DNA from: Melieria omissa
Taxonomy: Eukaryota; Arthropoda; Insecta; Diptera; Ulidiidae
DNA: 64,000 bases
Reading direction: 5' to 3'
Assembly (NCBI GenBank): GCA_963971225.1
Contig: OZ020268.1
Coordinates: forward strand, 8,537,532 to 8,601,531
The stretch's first letter is position 1; every line of letters starts with the position of its first letter. The notes beneath the pieces were generated by a model. That model was not told the DNA's origin and did no database searches. It saw nothing but the letters and a program-made list of their open reading frames with translations. The position numbers were made by a program, and so were the translations under genes. Positions 47,154 to 59,353 of this stretch are shown piece by piece.

Positions 47154-48592
47154 TAGTGGAGTGTGTGAGTCGGAAAAGAGGCCGAAATCCGGTAGTCTTC
47201 TTGGACACGACGAGACTACTTCCCCCCCCCCCCCCATTTTCGAGGGTGCTGAACACGATGGTGCGGGGTAATTTGCTTTTTGGGCGGGGGAAGACCCTCA
47301 AAAGGGTTAAAAACCCCCTATTACGCCCACTATGGTAACAAAACTCATATATGGAAAGCTTTTGTAAGGCAATATGGGTATCAAACGATTCAGCGTCTCA
47401 TTGCGGCAAACATAGGCTATAATAAAATCGGCCACGACCACCCTCGAAAACGGGGGGGGGGGGGAAAGTAGACTCGTCGGGTGCAAGAAGACTACCATGT
47501 TGAGTTACTGAGCTTGTAATGTTGCGAGATTGCATTAATACCGTAGCTTTGTTTTGTTAGTTAAGTGGGCGCGGAAAGTGGGCGTGGTCGATTATATTAT
47601 AGCCTATGTTTGCCGCAATGACACGCTGAATCGTTTGATACTCATATTGCTATAACCAATATACCATGGCTGATTTGTCATTATAGTGGGCGTGGCGGGA
47701 AAACGTATCAGGTTGGCATGGTCAATCTCATATAACCTATGTTTAACACAGAATCATTTTACATCAACGTTTATTTACAAACATATAGCGTAGCTTTATT
47801 TTGTTAGTTAAGTGGGCGCGGAAAGTGGGCGTGGTCGATTATATTATAGCCTATGTTTGCCGCAATGACACGCTGAATCGTTTGATACTCATATTGCTAT
47901 AACCAATATACCATGGCTGATTTGTCATTATAGTGGGCGTGGCGGGAAAACGTATCAGGTTGGCATGGTCAATCTCATATAACCTATGTTTAACACAGAA
48001 TCATTTTACATCAACGTTTATTTACAAACATATAGCGTAGCTTTATTTTGTTAGTTAAGTGGGCGCGGAAAGTGGGCGTGGTCGATTATATTATAGCCTA
48101 TGTTTGCCGCAATGACACGCTGAATCGTTTGATACTCATATTGCTATAACCAATATACCATGGCTGATTTGTCATTATAGTGGGCGTGGCGGGAAAACGT
48201 ATCAGGTTGGCATAGTCAATCTCATATAACCTATGTTTAACACAGAATCATTTTACATCAACGTTTATTTACAAACATATAGCGTAGCTTTGTTTTGTTA
48301 GTTAAGTGGGCGCGGCAAGTGGGCGTGGCCGATTTTATTATAGCCTATGTTTGCTGCAATGACACGCTGAATCGTTTGATACCCATATTGCCTTACAAAA
48401 GCTTTCCATATATGAGTTTTGTTACCATAGTGGGCGTAATAGGGGGTTTTTAACCCTTTTGAGGGTCTTCCCCCGCCCAAAAAGCAAATTACCCAGCACC
48501 ATCGTGTTCAGCACCCTCGAAAACGGGGGGGGGAAGTAGTCTCGTCGTGTCCAAGAAGACTACCATGTTCTTCCGACTCACACACTCCACTA
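47154..48592. mobile_element. Fold-back element with long inverted arms
   Basis: TAGTGGAGTGTGTGAGTCGG at 47154 is inverted at the right end (ending 48592), and the inverted arms continue for about 290 bp (left to about 47442, right from about 48299). GAA on both sides could be a 3-bp target duplication. The outer arm (GTAGTCTTCTTGGACACGACG, poly-C, TTTTCGAGGGTG) appears a third time, inverted, at about 47441-47498, so the left arm is itself a palindrome. Between the arms are 247-bp tandem repeats. The matching 60-codon frames on opposite strands (47280-47471 and 48480-48298) are just the inverted repeat translated twice. Confidence 0.8.
47543..48283. repeat. Three 247-bp tandem repeats
   Basis: Units start GTAGCTTTGTTTTGTTAG or GTAGCTTTATTTTGTTAG at 47543, 47790 and 48037. 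A fourth start at 48284 runs into the right arm of the fold-back element. Units are nearly identical. Each holds AGTGGGCG(C/T)GG boxes. The first part of the unit is also part of both inverted arms. Confidence 0.95.
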
Positions 48593-48654
48593 GAAGGTGG
48601 AAATTTTTCGTATTGACAGAAGGGGTAAAAAAATGTGAAATATTATATAATAAC

Positions 48655-49428
48655 TAGCTGACCCCGCGAACTTTGTCTCGCACGACATTTGTTGTTTTTT
48701 TATAATGAAATACGCGAGATGGCGAATCTATGGCGATGCAAATTGACGAAGAAAATCAAATGAAAGAAGAGGAGGAGCTACTGATTAACGCAATCGAGGC
48801 CCAAACACAAGCAATATTGCTGCTAAGTTTCAGTAAAGAAATGGACTGCCCTTGAACTTGTATTAAATTATATGGGCGGTGCCATGCCCTCTTATTTAAT
48901 ACCTGCCCCTTATTCAATGCCCTCTGTCGGAAGAGAAAATGGTAGGTTCGTACTAAGTTTCATTGCTGAGCGACTTATAGTTCAGCAAAATATTTGGGTC
49001 ACAAAAAAGTGCCACGCCCCTTGCACAATGCCCATCAAATCTTATCATTAGAATGACTCATTTATGGGACGACGGGGTACTAAATTTCAATGTTGTGCTA
49101 CTTACGATTTAGAAGATATACCATTTTAAAGATTTTGCTTGTATGGGTGGTGCCACGCCCCGTTGTTCAAAACCCGCCTCATTCCGTCTGTAGAAAAATA
49201 TGAGTACATGATAGGTTCATGCCAAGTTTCATTGCTGTGTGACTTATAGTTCAGCAGAATAATTGGGTCACAGAAATGTGCCACGCCCCTTAGGGGTATG
49301 AAAAATAAATAGTAGCCGATTCTCAGACCTACTGAATATGCATGTAAAATTTCATAAAAATCGGTCAAGCCGTTTCGGAGGAGTATGGTAACTAACACTG
49401 TGACACGAGAATTTTATATATTAGATTT
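48655..49428 (+). repeat. Interspersed repeat with RTE-like 3' end
   Basis: It starts CTAGCTGACCCCGCGAACTT, continues with TTGTCTCGC, and ends AAATCGGTCAAGCCGTTTCG...GAATTTTATATATTAGAT. This combination is common in insect genomes, and the end resembles RTE-type LINEs or their non-autonomous partners. GTGCCACGCCCC occurs three times inside. No reverse transcriptase frame is present, so the class is uncertain. Confidence 0.55.
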
Positions 49429-51790
49429 TTTGTGGGAGCGAACGCCAGAACGGCGCCAGAAAGCTGCACTCAGGTTATGGAGAATTCAACTATTGATCTA
49501 CTTTCATTAGGGTTTCCTTCGAATTTTCAAACACCAACTAAACTATCGATTACATATCTTACAAATCTTGTGACACACATGATCATCCAACTCATGAGAT
49601 ATGTTCAAACAAACTGTCTTGGAACTTTGCCATGGAGGGTTTAAAATTTGGTTAGCAAAATGTCATCTTACATTTCAAAAGTAAACCGAACCCTTGGACT
49701 AAGACATTTTTAAGAGGCTCAGCCCATTTTTTTAAGTGCATTAGAAGTGTAAATGTTTTCAAATTTGTACTCAAAATTTCATAACAATTGGTGCACTAGG
49801 AGCGAAGTTATTGCGTCTGAAGTGAAAATATGTTTGTATCAACGATTCTAAAATGAGTATCAATGTTAAATACTATTTTAAACTTGGGAAAATATGTTAT
49901 CCAGAACTCATGACTGCTTCCAGTTAAACTTTTTTTACACAAACGTATATTTGTGAAGTGAAAAAGTACACATAGTTTGTTTCCCGTCACCGGTTCTGTG
50001 GTACAGCCAGGGTTTGAGTGAATACAAACAAAAATTCCATAAATACAGGAAGCCATAATATGACGAAGGATTAAAAAGTCAGCATTTCATGAACTGATGA
50101 AAAAAATTAAGGTACACAATAAACAAAAAACAGAATACAATAAAATGAAAAAAATAAAAATAAAAATAAAGCAAATAAAATCACAATTGAAAAAATATTT
50201 CAGCAACTCGTAAATGTAAACATTTGTTCCATGGTTGGTTGACTATTTTTATTTACAATATTTGCGCTCACATTTCATTAATGTCGCATTCATACATCGG
50301 TTGTGCTTTTATTCGAATGAAAACAAAGATTGCTTAACACTAGAAAGACTAGCAATTTTCTTTAAATTAATAAAAATTGCACACTAGTTTTAAATTAAAA
50401 AAAAAAATCACAAATACATAGAAACAGAAAGTTTAATTTTAAAATGTCTTTCCACTCATAAAATTCCAATCAAATCTTCGTTTATTTTGCAATTAACATC
50501 TTTCTAGATATAACCGCTGATAAATCGAAAATTAATAATCGTATTTGGCTAATTTTTAGACAATTGTAAAACTCTATAAAAACTAAATATCATCAAAGCA
50601 AAAGTTGAAAGCATATATTTTTCAGAAAATATAACCATTTGAAAATGCCGAACCATAAAAATTACCACAATGGTCTTTCCAGTGTTAAAAGTGCTGCCTT
50701 AACTGTGCTTTAAATTTGTTAATCGATACCTTGAAATGTAGGTCAACTACGTACGTATGTATGTAAGTCAGTTTCAGCTAAATAAACTTTAAATTTTTCA
50801 GTGTCACTTACGGAAAGTTAAGAAAAGTTCAAAGAATGTCTATGGGAAATGCCACATTTTCACTCGAAATCATTATTACGCATTGTGAGTGCCCACTGTG
50901 AGAACGAAAGGGGTGTACATTCCTATAAACGGCGTTCTTATTAACAATTAATGTATTCTCACTATTCAATTATTTACTTTCCTAAATGACATTTAAAAGC
51001 CTCATTAAATAACTTTCATAATGTTGGTGAGGTCTATGTGAAAGAATGATTACCAAAACTTTAGAGACTTTGACTTTGACTGTCTGGACATCAACATTGA
51101 AAGTGTTGAATCGATTCTATGTCTTCTTCAACAAAAAAATTCTACAGAGAGTTTGAGTCATTACTCGAGCATTGTTTTGTGATATTTCCTGCAAGTGCCT
51201 TTCTAATGTCCTTGAAACCTTGTAATCACTTGAGTAATGTCATAAATCATTAAGAACTGCTAGAATCGAGGAAGGAATTTAAGTTATTTAGGTCAGGCAA
51301 GAGTCTCGACTAGTACACTCGGGGGCCTCAACGGCCGATTGTGCTGATCGAGAAACAAGTAATTGTGGAAACTAACAGAACTTTGGATGAATCTGGCAAT
51401 ATCTCCCAGTGACACAAGACCCAGATCTTCAAACGTCCAATTCTCAAAAACACAAAGTAAGTAAGGTTTTCGAATTAATGTATTTTATATACCTGTGGTA
51501 GATGAATGTAGATAATTTTCACCGAGTCTAACCCTTTCGACCCAAAATCGCCTGAGAGCAACTTCACCTATTTGTCATCTTATAGTAAAAGCTACGATTG
51601 ATTTATGGGCTTAATTTAAGTAGGTACCAACAAATTAATATTTTTAAAAGTGAATTCAAAGCAAATTACAAAAATTGTACCGTTATCCCCAAAATAAGTT
51701 CCAAAAATTTGCAGCAATATGAGGGAAAGTTTGTGTTCTAATTGAAGTATACGAATTGGGCGCGTTTTAGTAAAACCCTGTTTCTTTAAT
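49429..51790. other. AT-rich stretch, nothing recognised
   Basis: No gene, RNA or element is supported. The short frames (70-82 codons) show no domain. GGCCTCAACGGCC at about 51326-51338 is a small palindrome. Confidence 0.4.
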
Positions 51791-51793
51791 AAC

Positions 51794-52125
51794 GGTTAAA
51801 TAAAATCAAAAAGTGATAATTTTGTATTTTTCCATAAATATTTAATACTCTTGTTGTAATTAAAATATATTGCTACAAAATTTATTTAACCCGTTTTAAG
51901 CTAAAATTGTTCAAAAGTAAACTAGCTCTAGAAATCTAACAAAGAGGCGTGGCGACTTCTTAAATCATGGTTAAAAAATGATAATTTTGTATTTTTCCAT
52001 AAATATTAAATACTTTTTTTGTTATTAAAAAATATTGATACAAAATTTATTTAACCCGTTTTAAGCTAAAATTGTTCAAAAGTAAACTGACTTTAGAACT
52101 CTAACAAAGAGGCGTGGCGACTTCA
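51794..52125. repeat. Tandem duplication of about 165 bp
   Basis: The block from TGATAATTTTGTATTTTTCC through TAACCCGTTTTAAGCTAAAA to GAGGCGTGGCGACTTC occurs twice (about 51794-51960 and 51967-52125), with several substitutions between copies. It is non-coding. Confidence 0.9.
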
Positions 52126-52129
52126 AATG

Positions 52130-55100
52130 CCGTATGCACACTTCTTAAGCAAGTTTCATGATTTAAATACCAAACAGTAATATCGAGACACAGGGTAAAA
52201 TTCAGGGTCGATAGGGTTAAAGTTAACTATGATTTTTGAAAGAACTATACGACTATTCCGTTACAATTCCTTCTCTATTTCGTAATCATATTAAGATCTG
52301 CCTCTTACAAATAATACAAACCCAATTTGCTTGAAAAGTTTTGTGTCTACTTTTAAGCAATTTGCTTCGTGAAAGTATTTATCGAGTTGACAAGGATTGT
52401 CCTTCCACACTTAACATAAAAAATAAACTTTCCTGGTAATCCTCTAAGCTCACTTCATGCACATTCACACGTCAAATGAGTCGCGATTTGGGCTTAAAGC
52501 TTATTCTATTTTCCTATATTTTATTTTGCTACATTTTATTTGAATTTGTTTTCCACAACACAAAATCTATAAATAACGCAAACAAAGTTGCCAACCCTTT
52601 TTGCCATTTGCCGAATCGACATCATTTACCAAAAGTTGAAAATTCAGCTTAGCTATCGCACCGTATTAATTCCAATGCCAACAACAAAACATAATTCAGC
52701 CACAAAATCCATTAGTAAAATAATTTCGAACCAAACCAAAGGTTGGGCAGCAATAGCCACAACAATAACAGCAGCAGCAGCAGCGTGTAGCAGAAAACCT
52801 CAATGTGTCAATCCGCATCAATAATTCAGAAAGGAAAACGTGAAATTAGCACCAAGCGACCGAGACGCCCAACGACTTTGCGCCAAGGCTGCAGCAATCA
52901 AATAATGAAACTAATTTGCCGCACAAATAAATGAAAACTTTTAGTAATTGTTGTGTTGGCCGCAGAGACGGCAAGTTGGTGGGGTGGAATGAGACAGGGG
53001 GAATGGCGGTGCGGCTGCTCGTTCCAAGCAATTTGATGGAAAATGCCATTTCTGCCATTAGCAGCCACGCAAGCGGTGCCACATGAGCGTGTCGGCACTA
53101 TTGTCTGGGGACCACGACGACACAACAAAACCACTAAACAAACCAACAACAACAACATCACGGCGCCAGTCACCGCATACACCACCAAACAACAATCAGC
53201 ACCACAACAAATAAAGCAATATTAACAAAAACAAACAACAAAAAACAGCAGCGACGGCACAAAAGCTTTGCTTGTACAACAATCAGTGCGATTTAATCGT
53301 CGAAATCCTTTTCGGTCGCAACAAGTTAAACGCCCAAATCGAACACAAATCGATGCGAATCGAATCGAATTCGGATGCAGAACATCGACGCAATTTGCCG
53401 CAATGACAATGATTACTTTCGTTTGGAGGTGGTGGCAGCTTGACCGGCGGCAACACCAGACACACACACACACACACACACATGCGCACAATGCCAGACA
53501 CAAAATAAAGTACTAGTAAAACGAAAACAATAACAACAAATAATCGATAAACCAAAAAGTCAATTCGAAAGGCGATCGAGTGCGAAACCTTTTGGGCAGA
53601 TACGAATAAACTATTCATTAGCAGCGAACGCACTCGATCGGCAAACTGTTGTCCAAACCGACGCCAAGTCACTGTCGCCGCCGACAAATAAAGGGTGTAA
53701 CTTATCACTTGCGTTGTTGCCTCGGGTCGAATGTTAATCGGGGCGGCCGGCCATCCAAGTCTCATTTCGTTTGTTGTTTGCATTTGCAGCAAACAAATAA
53801 ACATTACCGCCGCCGTCGCCGCTGCCGCCTAACGCTGGGCACATCGAGCACGTTCCTTCATCACGTTCCGTCGCCGTTAGGCAACTTTGTGCGTATCTTA
53901 TCTCGACACAGGGATTCGTTTTTGTTTTGTTTTCTGACAGAGGTGGAAATTCTTTGGCCGATACCGGAACTCCAGTTCATCTCGGCACAGCGTGTGACCT
54001 CATGTCGGATGCGCTGCAGCTGCGTTGCGATACGCTGCCAAGTGTGGCCACAGTTCTCGCAACACTATTTTTATAGACAGCGACTGCGACTGTGGCCGAG
54101 GGCAGCGCGGCGCACAGTGTTGCAAATAGTGACAAAAATGCCACAATGCAATTTAATAAGAACAAAATTCTGAGTATGAGGTTTTATTGGAAATATTTCA
54201 ATTAAGAGAAAACCCAAGTTTTAAAAAAAACTATTGGATAATGTAGAAGTTATGAGCTCTTAAAGTACACCCTCACAGCGTTGAAAAAAAATTGTGAACA
54301 CACAGCACATTTTTGCTTTCACTTTGAGGTTCAATATATCAAAATCAATTATAAGCAGGTCCCTCAAACTTACTGTTGTCTTAAGTTTAATACATTTTAG
54401 GTCTGGCAAGACAAATTAACAAAATTGTTTACCACACCAAGTTTTATATGTAATGGTTGTAAACGAATTTTTTTTGTTGGCACAAGCGGTGGATGGAAAA
54501 TTTTATGCTCGGCTAATGTGCCTTCATCTCTCGCCTTCCATTATTTTTTCCATTCCACGTGCAAGTTTTGTAGAAGATTTTAGTACCAATTTTGAATAAG
54601 TACGAAATAAACACTTAAACTCATTTTCCGTTTTGGCTTAATTCTGGCGTTCAAGTTAATTTCTGAGCTTTGATGTATTCAGAGACCTATAGTAGAATAT
54701 TATGATGAATATTTTCGTAGTAAATGTTGCCCTTAAAAAGTCTTGTTTTACAGGACATTTTTGGCATTTTAGAAAAAAAGGATCAAATTAATAAAAATAG
54801 GAGCTACAGGGTTAAAATGCTCCACAAAAATGTTCTTCGTAGTATTTTACATCAAATTGCTGAACACATCATACACCTAAAATGTGAGGTTACATGGTTT
54901 TCGTATGCCGATTCACCATAAGAATGAGCAAAAAGGGGAAAACTTTGACCCCCCTTAAAAAAAATTCAGATGTAAACTTTCAAAACGCAGATGCACGTAT
55001 ATATTTTTTTCTGCTCCCTATACCAGAATCCGTTGTCAGAAGCTTGTTGTTTTAAAAAAAGTTTGATTTTGTTGTGCAGTGTTCTTGGCATTTTTCGGTG

Positions 55101-55235
55101 AAGACTTGAGCGCAAATTCGCGATATTTTCACCGTTTGAAGCAATCGGTCAACTAATGCTCTGCTGCTAATGGAAAAATTTGTTAAAGATAGCTTCGAAA
55201 AATCAATAACGATTACTATTATATTCGAAATAGAG
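52130..55235. other. Non-coding stretch with a CA microsatellite
   Basis: A CA array lies at about 53459-53482. The segment 52740-54150 is less AT-rich and looks unique. The 173-174-codon frames at 53283-53804 (minus) and 53649-54173 (plus) overlap, are rich in Cys/Arg/Val and have no domain. I do not support a gene here. Confidence 0.45.
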
Positions 55236-55238
55236 GGA

Positions 55239-55793
55239 TTAATGGAGTTTCGACACTACACTTTGATTTTTTTTCGTACAAACCCAAAAGTTGACAACTT
55301 AACTACTTCACTTGTATGAGAGGCGCCCTCTAGCGGAGAATTTTTGAACTCTAATTAATTTTGTATTTTTTGCACTCAGTAATGTTGACGATTGTTGAAT
55401 AAATCATTCAAATCGGTTCAGTAGTTTCCCAGGTACCATGTTTATTCGCTTACTTTACTACATTTACAGGTGTGGAACCAGTTCCATTGAAAACAACTAG
55501 TTTTGTATGACAGCCACCTTAACAGTTGGATATAGCGGTTAGGTGTGTATAGGAAAAACATTCAGAAGAGAAAATAAATGGGGGTCAGTCTTACATATGG
55601 TGCATCTGGGACCAACCTGAGAGCAGCGGGAGCCCACTTTCTAAAAACAATGACTTTGTATGGGAGCCTTATGAAAGGTTGGAGATAGGGGGTAGGTATG
55701 TTCGAAAGAAATATTCAGGAGAAAAAATCAGTGGGGGTCAGTCTAAGAATTAACCCTCTAAGAGCAACTGCTGAGCAGCTGTGGAGCAATTTA
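55239..55793 (+). repeat. Unclassified interspersed repeat, copy 2
   Basis: Homologous along its length to 22619-23145, same orientation, with many substitutions. Shared blocks include ACCCAAAAGTTGACA, AATCATTCAAATCGGTT, GAGAAAATAAATG, CAACCTGAGAGCAG and GAGCAGCTGTGGAGCAATTT. Both copies end at almost the same point, so this is a real dispersed repeat. Confidence 0.75.
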
Positions 55794-55799
55794 TGGAGA

Positions 55800-56895
55800 T
55801 TTTATTTTCAATCACTTTTGAAAAAAGCGCATTTTATCTATATTCACATTTATAAGTAAATGTATATTAAAATACAAATATTTTGAACGAAGCTTTTATG
55901 AACTAAAGTCATTTCACTGTTAATATTAAGTTATTACTGTTAATGTTGAGTTTTTTTAAATCCTTTTGTATGGAAGGTGGTCGAAATTTTGGTCCCATTT
56001 GATTTTAAATTTTGCCCAGTAAATTCTTTACTCATACAATAACTATATACCAATTATATACAACCACTCTTTCTATTTTTGTCACTCTGCCATATGAACT
56101 CGCAACACTGTGCGGCTCAGTTGGCTTAATATTTAGGCTCATTCGATGGGCGTTTTATTGAAACCCTTGCAAATTAGTTAACGCCCGCTGCCGAAATTGA
56201 GCCACATCGGGTGTGGATTTGGACACATTTGTCCATTCGAAATGCCACTCATGGGGTCATGATTTCTTTATTGATGGCTTATTGTCTCTACGAATGGTTT
56301 TTGCTTTTGTGTTTCTGTGTGTGTGTGTGTGTTTAGCCAAGCGAGCGTTAATGAAAAATTTACGCTTTCGACATTCCACAACCATTTGACATTTTGGGTT
56401 TCTCTTTTTTTTTAATTTTTTCTTTTGTTGTTTGTGCATAAAATGTCAGAAATATGTAAAAAATTATTTTCCATACGCTGTAGAGTGTGTCCGCTTCACA
56501 GGCCGAGATTAGGCTAACCAACACAGACATATATATTCACATTTACACACACACACAGGCACATTCAAATTCCGCATTTAATTAAAAATTCCAGACATGA
56601 CATTTCGGACATCGAGTTTACAGCGCATAGTTGCCGAAAATGCCATCGAATAGTTTTTGCACATTTTCATGTCCGAATGAGCGATTCACATTTACGGCTG
56701 CGCTGCAGCAAGCCAAATCAAATATGAAATTCGAAAATGCACTTAAATACGTCGCTTTAAGCCAACCGCACACCGCAACCACAGAACTACGATGTGTTTT
56801 GTTAGTTGTCCAAAATAAACGAAAACTGTCCGCCTGCTAAAAAATTCTATGCCACAATTCAACTCAACTTTAACAGTTGCATTCAAAATTAATTA
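55800..56895. other. Non-coding stretch, no gene seen
   Basis: A TG microsatellite lies at about 56316-56333 and a CA tract at about 56546-56560. No domain is seen in the 60-69-codon frames. Confidence 0.4.
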
Positions 56896-56897
56896 AT

Positions 56898-57426
56898 AGT
56901 GGTGCAACTTATGTAAAACTCAGTTTGAACTTAAACGACATTTTTGACTTAAACTCAGTTGATATTTTTCCATATATTTCGATATTTTTTTAGTCCTGAA
57001 TATTTTTTATAGACCTGAAACTTGCTTTCGGGCTGCATTCAGTGTTGTCAAATACCAGAAATTACTTTCTCCTAAATCTTAAAAGAAATCAGAAATTTCC
57101 TTCCAAAAATGTAAAAAATAACCTTACTTTTGTTTAGAATTATTTTTATTAAAATTAAGGAATTAAACTTTTCATAAGTACAGTGGTACAAGTTATATAA
57201 AACTCGGTTTAAACGATAATATTGAACGACATTTGGATTGTTTGGATAACCATAACTCGGTTGATATTTTTTCACAAGTCCTGAATCTTTTTGATAGACC
57301 AGAAATTACTTTCTCCTAAATCTTAAAAGAAAGCTGAAATTTCCTTCCAAAAATGTGAAAAATAATCTAAAATTTTTTTAGAATTATTTTTATTAATAGA
57401 CCTGAAACTGGTTTGCATCCTGCACG
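56898..57426. repeat. Tandemly repeated flank and partial hAT-like end
   Basis: AGTGGTGCAACTTATGTAAAACTC at 56898 recurs at 57182 with changes, a period of about 284 bp. Each unit includes the block CAGAAATTACTTTCTCCTAAAT (57056, 57299). CAGTGTTGTCA at 57040 looks like a degraded left end of the element that starts at 57427. Confidence 0.7.
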
Positions 57427-58089
57427 CAGTGTTGCCAGAAATTACTTTTTCCTAAATTAAAAAACAACTGAAACTTCCTTTCAAAAATTAAAAACAAAAA
57501 ACCTAAAATTTGTTTTTTAGAATAATTGTTATTAAAAAACAAAAATTAAAGTTCTTATACAAAATAAAAATATATATTTAGTTTTTTTATTGCAGCCTTT
57601 TTATTCATTCAGTTTCAGCTTAACAACAATTTAACACAACGAATTAAAATTACAAAGAAGAATTACAAAGAATTAGAATGAGAATTTTTTTTTAAAAACC
57701 AAGGAATTAAACTTTTCAAAAAAAATAAAAATATACTAAGTTTTTTATTGCAGCCTTTTTCTTCATTCAGCTTCAGCTTAACAACAATTTAACACAAACA
57801 AAGCATGTAAAAAATTGGAATTTGCTTTTAAAAACTTTCTTCTTTCATTGCATACACTTTAAAGCATAAAATTTAAAGCATAAATTTTGAGATTAATTAA
57901 GTTTAATTGAAATTGAAATAAGACATAGAAGCTTTGAATATTCAAGGCTTCAGTGTCACCAATGATGTTGAATGTATCACCATCAAAATCTTCTAAACTT
58001 TCTACTAAACAATTCTTCCTCCTAAAAGATCTCCTAAGAGGCCAATAATCTCCTAAATCTAGGAGACATCTCCTGATCTGGCAACACTG
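57427..58089. mobile_element. hAT-like non-autonomous element with 8-bp target duplication
   Basis: The ends CAGTGTTGCCAGA and TCTGGCAACACTG are perfect 13-bp inverted repeats with a hAT-type CAGTG start. The flanks CCTGCACG (57419-57426) and CCTGCATC (58090-58097) form an 8-bp target duplication with two changes, the length expected for hAT. The interior is AT-rich, includes a duplicated block (TTTTTTATTGCAGCC at about 57577 and 57741) and has no transposase. Confidence 0.82.
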
Positions 58090-58097
58090 CCTGCATC

Positions 58098-58763
58098 TAG
58101 GGGGCTACATACGTATTGATAAATCAGGTAGAAATACTTATATGAACACTCAGACTTAATCACCTAATGGACTGTCAACTACCCAATAAGACAATCCTTA
58201 TAGGGACAACAACCAGAAGTTCCTCTATGCTAACTCTGGAATATGTCCAATAATTCGGCAATTGTGAACCTGAAAACAAAGGAACTTTGAAGTGGGTTAG
58301 AAAAGATAGAACAAAATGATAAGAAATTGGGAGAAGTTGGTATAGAACCAAATGAGTTAGTAATGAAACTAACTTAAAGGCGTTCGGAAATGTAGTTGTA
58401 CGTTAGTTTCTGGCCCGTACAGCGCGGTTGTCTAATGGTCTCCCTGCAGATTTTTGTCCCAGCACTTATGATCTCGATGGGTTCAAGGCAAGAGTCCATA
58501 ACCACTTCACTCAAAACCCAATCTCCTAACCTTTATATCCTTCGCGAACCAATGCAATGACTCGCATTAATAAGGGTTTCCCCTGCGCATTTGTTTGAGT
58601 TAAAAAAAAAATTAGGAAGTTGTTCTTTATTTGACAGAAATCTACTTCCGAATTGGTAATGTAATTCTATGGATTTAATGAATCTAGAGCTGCCTAAGCA
58701 ATTCGACGGTGCAGGCAAGTCCGGTCCACAGTTGAACCAGAATTTTAAGATTGGTGCCATCAA
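58098..58763. other. Non-coding stretch with a weak tRNA-like segment
   Basis: At 58418-58500 the plus strand has GTTGTCTAATGG and, later, GGGTTCAAGGC, which weakly resemble A and B boxes. I could not fold a cloverleaf. No gene is seen. Confidence 0.35.
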
Positions 58764-59004
58764 TTGTAAAAAACCTTGATTAACCTGAAAAAATCCATTA
58801 GGCAATGATGCCAATGAGGTTTTAGTTTAAATCGAATGTCTTATTTGTAAAAAAAACCTCGATTAACCTGAAAAAACCTATAAGCAAGGAAGCCAAAAAG
58901 GTTTTAGTTTAAATCGAAGGTCTCAACTGTAAAAAACCTCGATTTACCTGAAAAAAACCATCAGGCAATGAGGCAACGAGGTTTTGGTTCAAATCGAAGG
59001 TCTC
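58764..59004. repeat. Three tandem units of about 81 bp
   Basis: Units starting TTGTAAAAAACCTTGATTAA lie at 58764, 58845 and about 58926, each ending in ATCGAA(G/T)GTCT. Divergence between units is about 10-15 percent by eye. The 93-codon minus frame 58814-58533 overlaps the first unit and is not convincing. Confidence 0.9.
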
Positions 59005-59102
59005 TGAGACATCAAACACGGCTCAACCACTGAATTGCAATGATCTTTTTTCTTATTAAAACAACACTTAATAAATTTACTTCTAAAATAGATACATCAA
59101 AT

Positions 59103-59349
59103 CTGTGGTCAAAAGCACTAACCGCTTAAGTCGACTTAAGAAGAAATTGAGTTATCGATGCCACCACGTTCCCTTGAATGTGCTCTACGTTTGTGTAAAA
59201 TCGGGGAGCTTCTAACTTTAAAATAAAAAAAGTTATTAATAAAAACCTATTCGCATTCCCATAGCGAACACACTACGCGCTAAAACTTTAAAGCGAGATT
59301 ACTCGGAACAGCAATTTACGACTTAGGCGGTTATTGCTTTTGACCACAG
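59103..59349. mobile_element. 247-bp MITE with AAAT target duplication
   Basis: The left end CTGTGGTCAAAAGCACTAAC, continuing CGCTTAAGTCG, matches the inverted right end CGACTTAGGCGG...GCTTTTGACCACAG with about two mismatches in 31. AAAT lies on both sides (59099-59102 and 59350-59353). The interior is non-coding. A 4-bp duplication and 30-bp ends do not assign it safely to a superfamily. Confidence 0.8.
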
Positions 59350-59353
59350 AAAT

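Larger units (their letters stand above)
46095..48624. mobile_element. Composite element with piggyBac-like ends
   Basis: CCCTTCTGTCAATACGAAA at 46095-46113 recurs inverted at 48606-48624 (19/19). TTAA precedes the left end (46091-46094), while GTAA follows the right end, one change from TTAA. CCC-start ends next to TTAA fit the piggyBac superfamily. A diverged subterminal copy (CCCCTTTGTTCTATACGAAGG) sits near 46283-46303. The 133-codon frame at 46289-46690 has no transposase features. A fold-back structure fills the right half. Confidence 0.65.

Noticed and set aside
47280..48480. Two nearly identical frames of about 60 codons on opposite strands (MGGGRPSKGLKTPYY...)
   Set aside because: They are the two arms of an inverted repeat, so the similarity is of DNA, not evidence of a conserved protein.
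53283..54173. Overlapping 173- and 174-codon frames
   Set aside because: Opposite strands, no domain, partly made of CA-repeat translation.
58418..58500. tRNA-like boxes GTTGTCTAATGG and GGGTTCAAGGC
   Set aside because: No paired acceptor or T-arm; no second copy to support a SINE.
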